Shown piece by piece: positions 17,081 to 25,733 of a stretch of 64,000 bases of DNA; position 1 is the stretch's first letter, and the number at the start of each line of letters is the position of its first letter. A model generated the notes under the pieces. That model worked only from the letters and a program-made list of their open reading frames with translations. It did not search any database and was not told the origin of the DNA. The position numbers and the translations under genes are program-made. Source of the stretch: Catellatospora sp. KI3 (GTDB lineage: Bacteria; Actinomycetota; Actinomycetes; Mycobacteriales; Micromonosporaceae); the NCBI RefSeq assembly GCF_029948125.1, contig NZ_JASAMB010000018.1, positions 1 to 64,000 of the forward strand, read 5' to 3'.

Positions 17081-18093
17081 GCCTGCTCCTTGCCCGCGAC
17101 CAGGTCCAGGGCCACGTCCACGATCATGTCCTCCTGGCCGCCGACCATGCGGCGGCGGCCCAGCTCCACCAGGATCGAGCGCACGTCCACGCCGTACTTC
17201 TCCGACGCGCGCTCGGCATGCCGCAGGAAGCTGGAGTAGACGCCCGCGTACCCCAGCGACAGGGTCTCGCGGTCGACCTGGACCGGGCGGTCCTGCAGCG
17301 GCCGCACGACGTCGTCGGCGGCGTCCATCAGGGCGTACACGTCGCAGCCGTGCTTCCAGCCCATCAGCTCGGCCGTCGCCACGAACACCTCCAGCGGCGC
17401 GTTGCCCGCCCCGGCACCCATGCCCGCCAGCGAAGCGTCGACGCGGTACGTACCGTGCTCGACCGCCACGACGCTGTTGGCCACGCCCAGGGACAGGTTG
17501 TGGTGGGCGTGGATGCCGATCTGGGTCGACTCGTCGAGCACCTGCCGGTACGCGTCGACCCGCTCCGCGACGTCGTTCATCAGCAGCCGGCCGCCGGAGT
17601 CGGTGACGTAGACGCAGTGCGCGCCGTACGACTCCATCAGCTTGGCCTGCTTCGCCAGGTTCGCCGGGTCGTTCATGTGCGACATCATCAGGAAGCCGGA
17701 GACGTCCATGCCGTTCTCGCGCGCCCAGCCGATGTGCTGGGCCGAGATGTCGGCCTCGGTGCAGTGCGTGGCCACCCGGACGCTGGTCACGCCCAGCTCG
17801 CGGGCCTCGCGCAGGTCGGCGATGGTGCCGATGCCGGGCAGCAGCAGCGTGGTCAGCTTCGCGTTCGTCATGACCTCGGCGGCCGCCGCGATCCAGTCGC
17901 GGTCGGTGGCGGCGCCGTGGCCGTAGTTCACGCTCGAACCGGCCAGGCCGTCGCCGTGCGCGACCTCGATCGCGGCCACCCCGGCCGCGTCCAGCGCGGC
18001 GGCGATGGTGCGCACCTGGTCGACGGTGTAGCGGTGCCGGATGGCGTGCATCCCGTCCCGCAGCGTCACGTCCTGTACGTAGACCTCGGTCAT
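17077..18093 (-). CDS. 4-hydroxy-2-oxovalerate aldolase
   Basis: Mn-dependent class II aldolase that splits 4-hydroxy-2-oxovalerate into pyruvate and acetaldehyde. The 338-residue product has the DmpG/BphI layout: [11 protein letters not shown] (Arg-Asp active site), EVAHGDGL, the metal-binding [12 protein letters not shown] and a C-terminal helical communication domain from about residue 260. In this family the aldolase channels acetaldehyde to the partner dehydrogenase, encoded immediately upstream and overlapping by ATGA. Confidence 0.97.
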   Translation of the reverse strand: MTEVYVQDVTLRDGMHAIRHRYTVDQVRTIAAALDAAGVAAIEVAHGDGLAGSSVNYGHGAATDRDWIAAAAEVMTNAKLTTLLLPGIGTIADLREARELGVTSVRVATHCTEADISAQHIGWARENGMDVSGFLMMSHMNDPANLAKQAKLMESYGAHCVYVTDSGGRLLMNDVAERVDAYRQVLDESTQIGIHAHHNLSLGVANSVVAVEHGTYRVDASLAGMGAGAGNAPLEVFVATAELMGWKHGCDVYALMDAADDVVRPLQDRPVQVDRETLSLGYAGVYSSFLRHAERASEKYGVDVRSILVELGRRRMVGGQEDMIVDVALDLVAGKEQA

Positions 18094-18995
18094 CGCTTCA
18101 TCTCCACGAGCCGCTCGGCGGTGCGCAGCGCGGCCGAGGTCATGATGTCGAGGTTTCCGGCGTACGCGGGCAGGTAGTGGCCCGCGCCGGAGACCTCCAG
18201 GAACACCGACACCTGCAGCGCGGGCGCGGGCAGCATCGGCACCTCGACCACGTCGAACTGCACCTGCTGCTTGAGCCGGTAGCCGGGGACGTAGCCCTGC
18301 ACCCGCTCGACCATCGCCTCGACCGAGGCCGCGACGGCGGCCCGGTCGGCGGTCGCGTCGGCGCACAGGCAGTAGACGGTGTCGCGCATGAGCAGGGGCG
18401 GCTCGGCCGGGTTCAGCACGATGATCGCCTTGCCGCGCGCCGCGCCGCCGACCACCTCGATGGCGCGGGCCGTGGTCTCGGTGAACTCGTCGATGTTGGC
18501 CCGGGTGCCGGGGCCCGCCGAGCGGGACGAGATCGAGGCGACGATCTCGCCGTACGCCACCGGGGTGACCGCGCTGACGGCGGCGACGATCGGCACGGTG
18601 GCCTGCCCGCCGCAGGTGACCATGTTGACGTTGGGCTGGTGCAGGTGCTGCTCCAGGTTCACCGGCGGGATGACGTACGGGCCGAGCGCGGCCGGGGTCA
18701 GATCCACCACGGTCTTGCCGTGCGCGCGCAGCACCTCGTCGTGGTACCGGTGCGCCTTGGCCGAGGTCGCGTCGAACACGATCTCCACCTCGTCGAACTC
18801 CGGCATCTTGACCAGCCCGTCCACGCCCTCGGCCGTGGTCGCCACCCCCAGCCGCGCGGCCCTGGCGAGCCCGTCCGACTCGGGGTCGATCCCCACCATC
18901 GCCACCATCCGCAGCGATTCGCTCAGCCGCAGCACCTTGATCATCAGATCGGTTCCGATGTTCCCCGACCCGATGACCGCCACTCCCGCCTTCAC
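18090..18995 (-). CDS. Acetaldehyde dehydrogenase (acylating)
   Basis: Oxidises acetaldehyde with CoA and NAD to acetyl-CoA, the final step of the pathway. The 301-residue product has the N-terminal Rossmann motif [11 protein letters not shown] and the catalytic Cys in [12 protein letters not shown] near residue 130, as in DmpF/BphJ. GTG at 18995 has a strong GAGGAGG ribosome-binding site. This is one of only two genes in the operon whose start does not overlap its predecessor: a 70-bp gap contains a copy of the TGATCATG repeat. It overlaps the aldolase by ATGA. Confidence 0.97.
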   Translation of the reverse strand: MKAGVAVIGSGNIGTDLMIKVLRLSESLRMVAMVGIDPESDGLARAARLGVATTAEGVDGLVKMPEFDEVEIVFDATSAKAHRYHDEVLRAHGKTVVDLTPAALGPYVIPPVNLEQHLHQPNVNMVTCGGQATVPIVAAVSAVTPVAYGEIVASISSRSAGPGTRANIDEFTETTARAIEVVGGAARGKAIIVLNPAEPPLLMRDTVYCLCADATADRAAVAASVEAMVERVQGYVPGYRLKQQVQFDVVEVPMLPAPALQVSVFLEVSGAGHYLPAYAGNLDIMTSAALRTAERLVEMKR

Positions 18996-19012
18996 CGCGC
19001 CACCTCCTCGTC

Positions 19013-19070
19013 GATCACGGTGCCAGGGTGGTGACACGCCGACGAACACGTCCAAAGATTCATGATCAAC
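19013..19070 (-). repeat. Family-2 repeat (TGATCATG type), copy B
   Basis: About 58 bp, read on the minus strand as GTTGATCATG, 12 variable bases, TGTTCGTCGGCGTGTC, then ACCACC...CACCGTGATC. It matches copy A at 24036-24095 along its length and copy C at 54841-54884 in part. The TGA stop codon of the hydratase gene lies inside the element's GTTGATCATG start. It fills the gap between the hydratase and acetaldehyde dehydrogenase genes. Confidence 0.85.
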
Positions 19071-19878
19071 GCTTCGTTCCGGGGGTGAAGGCGGTGCGGA
19101 CGGTGCCGAGGCCGGTGATGCGGGCCTCGTAGGAGGCGCCGGGGGTGACCGGGACCATGGGGCCCAGGGCGCCGGACAGGATGACGTCGCCCGCGTGCAG
19201 CGGGGTGCCGGCCTGGGCCATCGTGGCGGCGAGCCAGGCGACGGCGTGGACCGGGTTGCCGAGGCAGGCGGCGCCGGAGCCGACCGAGACCGGCTCGCCC
19301 TGGTGCTCCAGCACCGCGCCGCACAGGCGCAGATCCACCGACGACAGGGCCACCGGCTGGTTGCCGAGCACGAACATGGCGCTGGAGGCGTTGTCGGCGA
19401 CCGTGTCCACGATCGAGATGTCCCAGCCGGCGATCCGCGAGTCGACGATCTCGATCGCGGGCAGCAGGTAGTCCGTCGCGCGGATCACGTCGGCCACGGT
19501 GACCTGCTCGTACGGCAGGTCGCGGCCGAGCACGAAGGCGACCTCCGCCTCGACCTTGGGCTGGAGCAGCCGGGTCACGTCGACCTCGGCGCCGTCCCAG
19601 GCGGCCATGTCGGCGAAGAGGACGCCGAAGTCGGGCTGACCCACCCCGAGCTGCTTCTGCACCACCGGGTTGGTCAGGCCGATCTTGGCGCCGACGACGC
19701 GGCGGCCGTGCGCGACGGCGTCCTGGGTCATCGCCCGCTGCACCGCGTACGCCGAGGCCACGTCGCCGACCGGCAGCAGCCGCTCGCGCAGGGGCGGGCA
19801 CGGGGTGCGTGTCTCCTGGGCCCGGTGCAGGATCCGCACCGCCTCGTCGAGGGTGTCCTTCGAGATGGCCAGCGTCAT
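19066..19878 (-). CDS. 2-oxopent-4-enoate hydratase
   Basis: Adds water to 2-oxopent-4-enoate to give 4-hydroxy-2-oxovalerate. It is a 270-residue FAH-superfamily enzyme, MhpD/DmpE-like, with [17 protein letters not shown], the metal-binding [13 protein letters not shown] and [12 protein letters not shown]. Length matches hydratases (about 260-270). Its start overlaps the aldehyde dehydrogenase stop by ATGA. Its stop codon is embedded in a copy of the family-2 repeat, so the last residues may have been reset by insertion of that element. Confidence 0.93.
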   Translation of the reverse strand: MTLAISKDTLDEAVRILHRAQETRTPCPPLRERLLPVGDVASAYAVQRAMTQDAVAHGRRVVGAKIGLTNPVVQKQLGVGQPDFGVLFADMAAWDGAEVDVTRLLQPKVEAEVAFVLGRDLPYEQVTVADVIRATDYLLPAIEIVDSRIAGWDISIVDTVADNASSAMFVLGNQPVALSSVDLRLCGAVLEHQGEPVSVGSGAACLGNPVHAVAWLAATMAQAGTPLHAGDVILSGALGPMVPVTPGASYEARITGLGTVRTAFTPGTKR

Positions 19879-21395
19879 GACAGCTCCACGCACACGTTGG
19901 TCAGTTCCGAGTAGAAGGCCAGCGAGTGCACGCCGCCCTCGCGACCCACCCCAGAGGCTTTCACACCGCCGAACGGCGTACGCAGATCGCGCAGGAACCA
20001 GGTGTTGATCCACACCAGCCCGGCGTCGATGCGCGCCCCGGCCCGGTGCGCCCGGCCCACGTCCCGGGTCCAGACGGTCGCCGCCAGGCCGTAGTCGGAG
20101 TCGTTGGCCAGCGCGAACGCCTCGTCCTCGTCGTCGAACGGCAGCAGGCTGACGATCGGCCCGAAGACCTCCTCGCGGTTGGTCCGCGCCTGCTGGCTGA
20201 GCCCGGTCAGGACCGTCGGCTGCACGTACGCGCCGCCGTCGCGGGCGTCGCCGAAGACCGGCACCCCACCCCCGGCCAGCACGGTCGCGCCCTCGGCGCG
20301 GGCCAGGTCGTAGTAGCCCAGCACCTTGTCGCGGTGGTTGCGCGAGATCAGCGGCATGTTGACCGTGGCCTCGTCGGCGGGCCAGCCGAAGGCCAGCTCG
20401 TTCGCCCGGCGGGCCAGCTTCTCGGCGAACTCGTCGAAGACCGAGCGCTGCACGTACAGCCGCTCGGTGCACAGGCACACCTGGCCGCCGTTGGTGAAAC
20501 TCGACCGCACCGAGCCCGCGAGCGCCGCCTCCAGGTCGGCGTCGGCGAAGACCAGGCCGGCGTTCTTGCCGCCCAGCTCGAACGAGACCGCCTTCACGCC
20601 GTCGGACGCGGCGCGCATGATCGCGCCGCCGGTGGCCGACTCCCCCGTGAACGTGATCGCGTCCACGCCCGGGTGCCTCGTCAGGAACTCACCCGCCGAG
20701 TCCGGGCCGAAGCCGTGGACCAGGTTGAACACGCCCTCGGGCACGCCCGCGGCCGCGAACACCTCCGCCAGCAGCGTCGCCGAGCTGGGCGTCTCCTCCG
20801 ACGGCTTCACGATCACGGCGTTGCCGCAGGCCAGGGCCGGGGCGAGCTTCCAGGTGAGCAGCAGCAGCGGCAGGTTCCAGGGCACGATGATCGCGACCAC
20901 GCCGACCGGCTTGCGCACCGCGTAGTTCAGCGCCTTCACCCCGGCCGCCGTGGTCGTGGTGAACGACTCGGTCGGGGCGCTGGCCACGATGTCGGCGAAG
21001 GCCCGGAAGTTGGCCGCGCCGCGCGGGATGTCCAGCGTACGGGCCTGCGAGATGCTCTTGCCCGTGTCGGCCACCTCAGCCGTCACCAGGTCGTCGAAGC
21101 GCCGCTCCAGCTCGTCGGCGACCCGGCGCAGCACCGCCGCGCGCTCGCCCTCGCTCATCCGGCCCCACGGCCCGCGCAGCGCCGCGCGGGCGGCGGAGAC
21201 CGCCGCGTCCACGGTCGCCGCGTCGGCCTCGGACACCTCGAACACCTTCTCGCCCGTGACCGGGCTCAGCTTGGCGAACGTACGCCCCGTGTCGACGAAC
21301 TCGCCGCCGACGTAGTTGCGCAGCAGCCCCGGCTCTCCGGCCGGGACGCCGGTCATCAGGCTGCGATGCCAGCTGACGCTCTGATCCCAGTTCAC
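19875..21395 (-). CDS. 2-aminomuconate 6-semialdehyde dehydrogenase
   Basis: NAD-dependent aldehyde dehydrogenase of 506 residues. In this context it oxidises 2-aminomuconate semialdehyde to 2-aminomuconate. ALDH signatures are present: IIVPWNLPLLLL, the catalytic base in FELGGKNAG and the nucleophilic Cys in GGQVCLCTER, plus the C-terminal TPFGGVKASGVGREGG. The hydroxymuconic semialdehyde dehydrogenase subfamily shares these features, so the amino substrate is inferred from neighbours. Translation starts at GTG 21395, overlapping the monooxygenase stop (GTGA). Confidence 0.93.
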   Translation of the reverse strand: MNWDQSVSWHRSLMTGVPAGEPGLLRNYVGGEFVDTGRTFAKLSPVTGEKVFEVSEADAATVDAAVSAARAALRGPWGRMSEGERAAVLRRVADELERRFDDLVTAEVADTGKSISQARTLDIPRGAANFRAFADIVASAPTESFTTTTAAGVKALNYAVRKPVGVVAIIVPWNLPLLLLTWKLAPALACGNAVIVKPSEETPSSATLLAEVFAAAGVPEGVFNLVHGFGPDSAGEFLTRHPGVDAITFTGESATGGAIMRAASDGVKAVSFELGGKNAGLVFADADLEAALAGSVRSSFTNGGQVCLCTERLYVQRSVFDEFAEKLARRANELAFGWPADEATVNMPLISRNHRDKVLGYYDLARAEGATVLAGGGVPVFGDARDGGAYVQPTVLTGLSQQARTNREEVFGPIVSLLPFDDEDEAFALANDSDYGLAATVWTRDVGRAHRAGARIDAGLVWINTWFLRDLRTPFGGVKASGVGREGGVHSLAFYSELTNVCVELS

Positions 21396-22741
21396 GCCCC
21401 ACTACCCTTCCGCCACGCCAGCCCGGCGCCGATCGCGCCCAGCGCCACCACCGCCACGCCCGCCGCCGCGCCGAGCAGCCGCTGCTGGCGCCGCACCCGC
21501 CGCTGCACCTGCGCGTACGGCGTGGTCGAGAACGACACCAGCTCGTACCGCGACACGTACCTTCCGGGCAGCACCCGCTCCAGCGCGTGCTCGACCTTCT
21601 TCTGCAGCGCGAACACCGGCGAGGCGACCTTGTCGCGCATCTCCACGAAGTTGGCCAGCGCCATCTGCGCGATCGCCTCGGTGTTCGCCCGGCGCCGCAC
21701 CTCGAACTCCGGCAGCGCCCGGTCCCAGTCGTCGCCGACCTCGTCGAGCACCCGGTCCAGCTCCACCACGTCCTCGAACGCGCAGTTCGCGCCCTGGCCG
21801 TAGAACGGCACGATCGCGTGCGCGGCGTCGCCGAGCAGGCCGACGCGGCCATACGCCTGCCACGGCTCGCAGCGCACGGTGCCCAGCACGCCGACCGGGT
21901 TGAGCAGGTAGTCCTCGACCAGGTTCGGCGCCAGCTCCGCCACGTCGGGGTAGTGCTCGGCGAAGTGCCGCTCGATCGCGGACGGGCTGGTCAGCGACGC
22001 GAACGCGCTGGTCCCGCCGGTGGGCCAGAACAGCGTGCAGGTGAACGAGCGGTCCGGGTTCGGCAGCGCGATCATCATCGAGGAGCCGCGCGGCCAGATG
22101 TGCAGCGCGCCCGGGTCGAGGGCGAACTCGCCGTCGCGGGCCGGGATGGTCAGCTCCTTGTACCCGTAGTCCAGGAAGTCGATGCTCTCGGTCAGCCCGG
22201 TGTGGGCCAGCAGCTGGCCGCGTACCGCCGAGCTGAAGCCGTCGGTGCCGAGGACCACGTCGGCCTGGGCGCCGACGCGCCCGGCCGGGGTGTCGAACTG
22301 CATCTCGCCGGTCTTCGGGTCCAGCCCGACCAGGCGGTGGTCGAAGCTCGCCGACACGTTCGGCAGCGCGGTGGCCGCCGCGAGCAGCGCGTTGTTCAGG
22401 TTGCCGCGGCTGATCGAGTTGATGGCCCGCTCGCCGTCGCTGCTGTACGCCTGGAACGCCTGCTCACCGGCCACCCCCGGCGCCGTCACCGGGTGGATCA
22501 TCCGGCCGCGCATCGGCAGCGCGTCGGCCATCACGCTCCGGTCGAGGCCGACCCGGCGCAGCGCGTCCAGGCCCCGCTCGGACAGGGCGAGGTTGATGGA
22601 GCGGCCCCGCTCGACCTTGCCGGTGCGCGGGTCGGGGCGGCGCTCGTACAGGTGCACGGTGTAGCCGCGCCGGGCCAGGAAGCAGGCGAGCAGGCAGCCC
22701 GCGAGCCCCGCGCCGACGACGGCGATCTGCTTGTCCTTCAC
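21392..22741 (-). CDS. Kynurenine 3-monooxygenase
   Basis: FAD- and NADPH-dependent aromatic hydroxylase that converts kynurenine to 3-hydroxykynurenine. The 449-residue product has the dinucleotide motif VGAGLAGCLLACFLARRG at residues 8-25, the DG motif (VLGTDGFSSAVR) and GDAAHAIVPFYGQGAN. KMO-specific segments such as RGRSINLALSERGL are clear. The C terminus carries a hydrophobic helix (LLGAAAGVAVVALGAIGAGLAW, about residues 423-443) followed by RKG, suggesting a membrane tail anchor like that of mitochondrial KMO. GTG at 22741 overlaps the kynureninase stop (GTGA). Confidence 0.95.
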   Translation of the reverse strand: MKDKQIAVVGAGLAGCLLACFLARRGYTVHLYERRPDPRTGKVERGRSINLALSERGLDALRRVGLDRSVMADALPMRGRMIHPVTAPGVAGEQAFQAYSSDGERAINSISRGNLNNALLAAATALPNVSASFDHRLVGLDPKTGEMQFDTPAGRVGAQADVVLGTDGFSSAVRGQLLAHTGLTESIDFLDYGYKELTIPARDGEFALDPGALHIWPRGSSMMIALPNPDRSFTCTLFWPTGGTSAFASLTSPSAIERHFAEHYPDVAELAPNLVEDYLLNPVGVLGTVRCEPWQAYGRVGLLGDAAHAIVPFYGQGANCAFEDVVELDRVLDEVGDDWDRALPEFEVRRRANTEAIAQMALANFVEMRDKVASPVFALQKKVEHALERVLPGRYVSRYELVSFSTTPYAQVQRRVRRQQRLLGAAAGVAVVALGAIGAGLAWRKGSGA

Positions 22742-24030
22742 GCTTCCTCCTCCGGGAAGATCTCGGCGAGCGCTCGGGCGACCCGCCAGCAGTCGTGGAA
22801 TGTCGAGTACAGCGGCACCGGCGCGAAGCGCACGATGTCGGGCTGCCGCGCGTCGGCGATCACGCCGTGCTCGTACCGCAGCCGCCGGGCCAGCTCGTTG
22901 GCCGACATGCCGGTGACCCGCACCGACAGCTGGCAGCCGCGCCGCTGCGGGTCGCGCGGGGTCACCAGCGCCAGCGGCCGCCCCGGCAGCACCCCGTCCA
23001 GCAGGCTCTCCAGGTATCCGGTGAGCCGCAGGCTGCGCTCGCGCAGCACCTCCATGCCGACCTTGTCGAACAGCTCCAGCGAGGTGCGCACCGGGCCCAT
23101 CGCGAAGATCGGCGGGTTGGACACCTGCCACGCCTCGACCGTGGCCGGGGGCCGCGAGGTCGGCGTCATCTCGAACCGGGTCGCCTGCGCGGTGCTCCAC
23201 CAGCCCTCGAAGCGCGGGATGCGCGGGTCGCCGAGGTGCCGCTCGTGCACGAACACGCCCGCCAGGGCGCCCGGCCCGGAGTTGAGGTACTTGTACGAGC
23301 ACCAGGCGGCGAAGTCGACGCCCCACTCGTGCAGCTTGAGCGGCACGTTGCCCGCGGCGTGCGCCAGGTCCCAGCCCGCGACCGCCCCGGCGGCCCGCGC
23401 AGCGGCGGTGATCGCCGGGATGTCCATCAGCTCGCCGGTGAGGTAGTTGACCCCGCCGAGCAGCACCAGGGCGACCGTGTCGCCCTCGACCCGCAGGAAC
23501 TCCAGCACGTCCTCGGTGCGCAGGCAGTCCTCGCCGTCGCGCGGCCGCAGCCGCACCACGGCCAGGTCCGGGTCGAGCCCGTGGAAGGCGGCCTGGCTGC
23601 GTACGGCGTAGCTGTCCGACGGGAACGCCGAGTCCTCGATGACGATCCGGTTCCGCGCGCCTTCGGGCCGGTAGAACGACACCATCAGCAGGTGCAGGTT
23701 GACCGTGAGCGAGTTCATCACCACGGTCTCCGCGGGCAGCGCCCCGACCAGCCGCGCCGCGGGCCCGGTCAGCAGCTCGTGGTACGGCAGCCACGGCCGC
23801 GCCGCGTCCAGGTGCCCCTCCACCCCCAGCCGCGCCCACTCGTCGAGATCGGCCAGCAGCTCCTCCCGCGTGGCCTTCGGCGGCAACCCCAACGAGTTCC
23901 CCGCCATGTACGCCACCTCGGCGTACACCCCGCCCTCGGCCTGCGGCACCCGGAACAGCTCCCGCTGCCCCGCCTCCGCCGCATCCCGCTCCCGCGCGTC
24001 TTCCTCGCTGAACCTCATGCCACTCTTCAT
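22738..24030 (-). CDS. kynU: Kynureninase
   Basis: PLP-dependent hydrolase that cleaves 3-hydroxykynurenine (or kynurenine) into 3-hydroxyanthranilate (or anthranilate) and alanine. The 430-residue product has MAGNSLGLPP near the front, EDSAFPSDSY, WDLAHAAGN (cofactor Asp) and the Schiff-base Lys247 in CSYKYLNSGPG; length matches the family. Two in-frame ATGs are possible, at 24030 and 24018; the second has a weak GAAGAG upstream. A family-2 repeat ends only 6 nt upstream of the first ATG and occupies the expected ribosome-binding region, so initiation here may be atypical. Confidence 0.95.
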   Translation of the reverse strand: MKSGMRFSEEDARERDAAEAGQRELFRVPQAEGGVYAEVAYMAGNSLGLPPKATREELLADLDEWARLGVEGHLDAARPWLPYHELLTGPAARLVGALPAETVVMNSLTVNLHLLMVSFYRPEGARNRIVIEDSAFPSDSYAVRSQAAFHGLDPDLAVVRLRPRDGEDCLRTEDVLEFLRVEGDTVALVLLGGVNYLTGELMDIPAITAAARAAGAVAGWDLAHAAGNVPLKLHEWGVDFAAWCSYKYLNSGPGALAGVFVHERHLGDPRIPRFEGWWSTAQATRFEMTPTSRPPATVEAWQVSNPPIFAMGPVRTSLELFDKVGMEVLRERSLRLTGYLESLLDGVLPGRPLALVTPRDPQRRGCQLSVRVTGMSANELARRLRYEHGVIADARQPDIVRFAPVPLYSTFHDCWRVARALAEIFPEEEA

Positions 24031-24035
24031 TCTGC

Positions 24036-24095
24036 GTTGATCATGAACTTAAGGACGTGTTCGACGGTGTGTCTCCACCCTGCCACCGTGATCAC
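24036..24095 (+). repeat. Family-2 repeat (TGATCATG type), copy A
   Basis: About 60 bp, read on the plus strand as GTTGATCATGAA, variable bases, GACGTGTTCGACGG, TGTGTCTCCACCCTG and CACCGTGATCAC. It is in the opposite orientation to copy B within the same operon. It fills most of the 98-bp gap between the tryptophan dioxygenase and kynureninase genes. Confidence 0.85.
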
Positions 24096-24128
24096 CGGCG
24101 CGGGCCCGCGCTGGTGCGGGCGGACCCG

Positions 24129-25016
24129 CTACATGAGGGTGCGGGCGGACCAGAGTTCGGGGAAGACGGTGCGGGACATGCTGCGCTGGAGCCAGGCGTA
24201 CCCGTTCGAGCCGCCGCTGCCGACCTTGGCGCCCATGGTGCGGGCGACGGCGCGCAGGTGCCGGTGGCGCCACTCGTCGAAGCGCTCCGACACCTCGGTC
24301 AGCGCCTCGCCGAGCTGGCGCAGGTGGTTGTCGGGGCTGTCGTCGCGGTAGACCTCCACCCAGGCCGCCTCGACCGCCGGGTGCGGCTGGTGCTCCTCGG
24401 CCAGGTCGCGGGCGAGCAGGTCGGCCGGGATTCCGAAGCCCTGCCGGGCCAGCAGCGCGATCACGTCGTCCCACACGCTCGCGCCGTTCAGGCTGGCCAG
24501 CAGGTCGTGGTAGACGTCGTCCTGGCGCCGATGCGGGCGTACCAGGGAAGCGGTCTTCAGGCCGAGCAGGAACTCCAGGTGGCGGTACATCGCCGACTGG
24601 AAGCCCGAGCCCTCGCCGAGCAGGTTGCGGAAGCGGTTGAAGTCGGCCGGGGTCATCCAGTGCAGCGCCTGCCAGGCCGCGATCAGGCCGTCCAGGTGCA
24701 GCACGGTACGGCGCAGCGGCGCCAGCGCGCCCCACACGTCGTCCTCGCCGAGCAGCCGCTGCGCCTCGCGCAGCTCGAAGCGCACCAGCCCGAAGTACAG
24801 CTCCATCACCTGGCTGATCATGAGGAAGGACATCTCGCCGGGGTCCTTGCTCAGGGTCTGCTGCAGGCTGTGCAGGGTGGAGGCGTGCACATACGCGTCG
24901 TACGGCGTCTGGTCGGCGAACTCCAGGGTGGGTTCGCCGCCGTTGACCGCCGCGCGTTCGTCGCGCTCCAGGGCGGTGGCCGGGCGTACGACGGTCGTCG
25001 AAGTCTTGGCGTCCAC
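24129..25016 (-). CDS. Tryptophan 2,3-dioxygenase
   Basis: Haem enzyme that opens the indole ring of tryptophan to give N-formyl-kynurenine, the committing first step, encoded by the first gene of the operon. The 295-residue all-helical product has the family segments TPYDAYVHASTLHSLQQ, MSFLMISQVMELYFGLVRFEL and FRNLLGEGSGFQSAMYR. The proximal haem ligand is probably His253 in WRHRHLRAVARTMG, followed by the substrate-binding GSGGSNGYAWL. GTG at 25016 is preceded by GGAGGAG. It is divergent from an Lrp/AsnC regulator. Confidence 0.96.
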   Translation of the reverse strand: MDAKTSTTVVRPATALERDERAAVNGGEPTLEFADQTPYDAYVHASTLHSLQQTLSKDPGEMSFLMISQVMELYFGLVRFELREAQRLLGEDDVWGALAPLRRTVLHLDGLIAAWQALHWMTPADFNRFRNLLGEGSGFQSAMYRHLEFLLGLKTASLVRPHRRQDDVYHDLLASLNGASVWDDVIALLARQGFGIPADLLARDLAEEHQPHPAVEAAWVEVYRDDSPDNHLRQLGEALTEVSERFDEWRHRHLRAVARTMGAKVGSGGSNGYAWLQRSMSRTVFPELWSARTLM

Positions 25017-25156
25017 GTGGCTCCTCCGTTCACTGATGCGGACATCCTGTCTCCGGACACCCCGCCCGCGGAATGCCGTTTCAACGGCGCCGGAGGCGCC
25101 CGGCTTTCGGTTCATAATCAAGTTCGAGAACCCGGTTTACGAAGGAAAGGTGCCGC
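25017..25156. promoter_or_regulatory. Divergent promoter region of kynurenine operon and Lrp regulator
   Basis: A 140-bp region between the tryptophan dioxygenase and regulator starts. Visible symmetry: GGTTC at 25109-25113 and GAACC at 25128-25132 with a 14-nt AT-richer spacer, and a GCCGTT/AACGGC hairpin near 25075-25088. An Lrp/AsnC protein often binds such imperfect sites near its own gene. The operator assignment is inference. Confidence 0.5.
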
Positions 25157-25606
25157 GTGGACGACATGGACTGGGCGCTGCTACGCGAGCTGCAGGACGA
25201 CGCGCGGCTGTCCTTCAGCGAGCTGTCCCGGCGGGTCCACCTGTCCCCGCCCGCGGTCGCCGAACGGGTCCGGCGCCTGGAGGAGTCGGGCGTGATCACC
25301 GGGTACCACGCGCAGATCGACCTGAGCGCGGTCGGGCGGCCGGTGGTCGCCCTGATCCAGATGTCCTGCTACGGGCCCGGCTGCATCCTGCGCGACCCGA
25401 CCGTGTCGCAGTGGCCGGAGATCCTGGAGATCCACCGCATCACCGGCGACGCGTGCAGCATCCTCAAGGTCGCCGCGCCCTCGATGGAGGCGTTCGAGGC
25501 GGTGATCGACCGCCTGGCCCGGCACGGCCGCCCCTCCAGCACCATGGTCCTGTCCACTCCGCTGTCCCGCCGCCCGATCACCCCCATGCCCCCGCAGGAA
25601 CCCTGA
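25157..25606 (+). CDS. Lrp/AsnC-family regulator, probable kynurenine operon regulator
   Basis: DNA-binding regulator of 149 residues. The N-terminal helix-turn-helix (residues 1-60: DWALLRELQDDARLSFSELSRR and LSPPAVAERVRRLEESGVI) is followed by a ligand-sensing RAM domain (residues 65-140, with HRITGDACSILKV). It lies back to back with the twelve-gene kynurenine operon. In Pseudomonas the Lrp/AsnC protein KynR controls kynurenine genes in response to kynurenine; the same role is inferred here from position and family, not from the ligand-binding residues. GTG at 25157 is preceded by GGAAAGG. Confidence 0.9.
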   Translation: MDDMDWALLRELQDDARLSFSELSRRVHLSPPAVAERVRRLEESGVITGYHAQIDLSAVGRPVVALIQMSCYGPGCILRDPTVSQWPEILEIHRITGDACSILKVAAPSMEAFEAVIDRLARHGRPSSTMVLSTPLSRRPITPMPPQEP

Positions 25607-25733
25607 CCCCAATCTGGCGCAGCCGCGGGCGCGGTGGACGAGTTTTCATGTTTCGGTGGGGGGTCGCGTCGGTGATGAGAGGATTCCTCCTAGCCCGGTG
25701 GGTTTCGCCGGGATCGCCGATGATGGGGGAAAC

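Noticed and set aside
13653-25016. Kynurenine genes as part of an actinomycin-like or NAD biosynthetic cluster
   Set aside because: ACMSD and all lower meta-pathway enzymes are present, while peptide synthetases, methyltransferases and quinolinate phosphoribosyltransferase are absent, so catabolism is the better reading.
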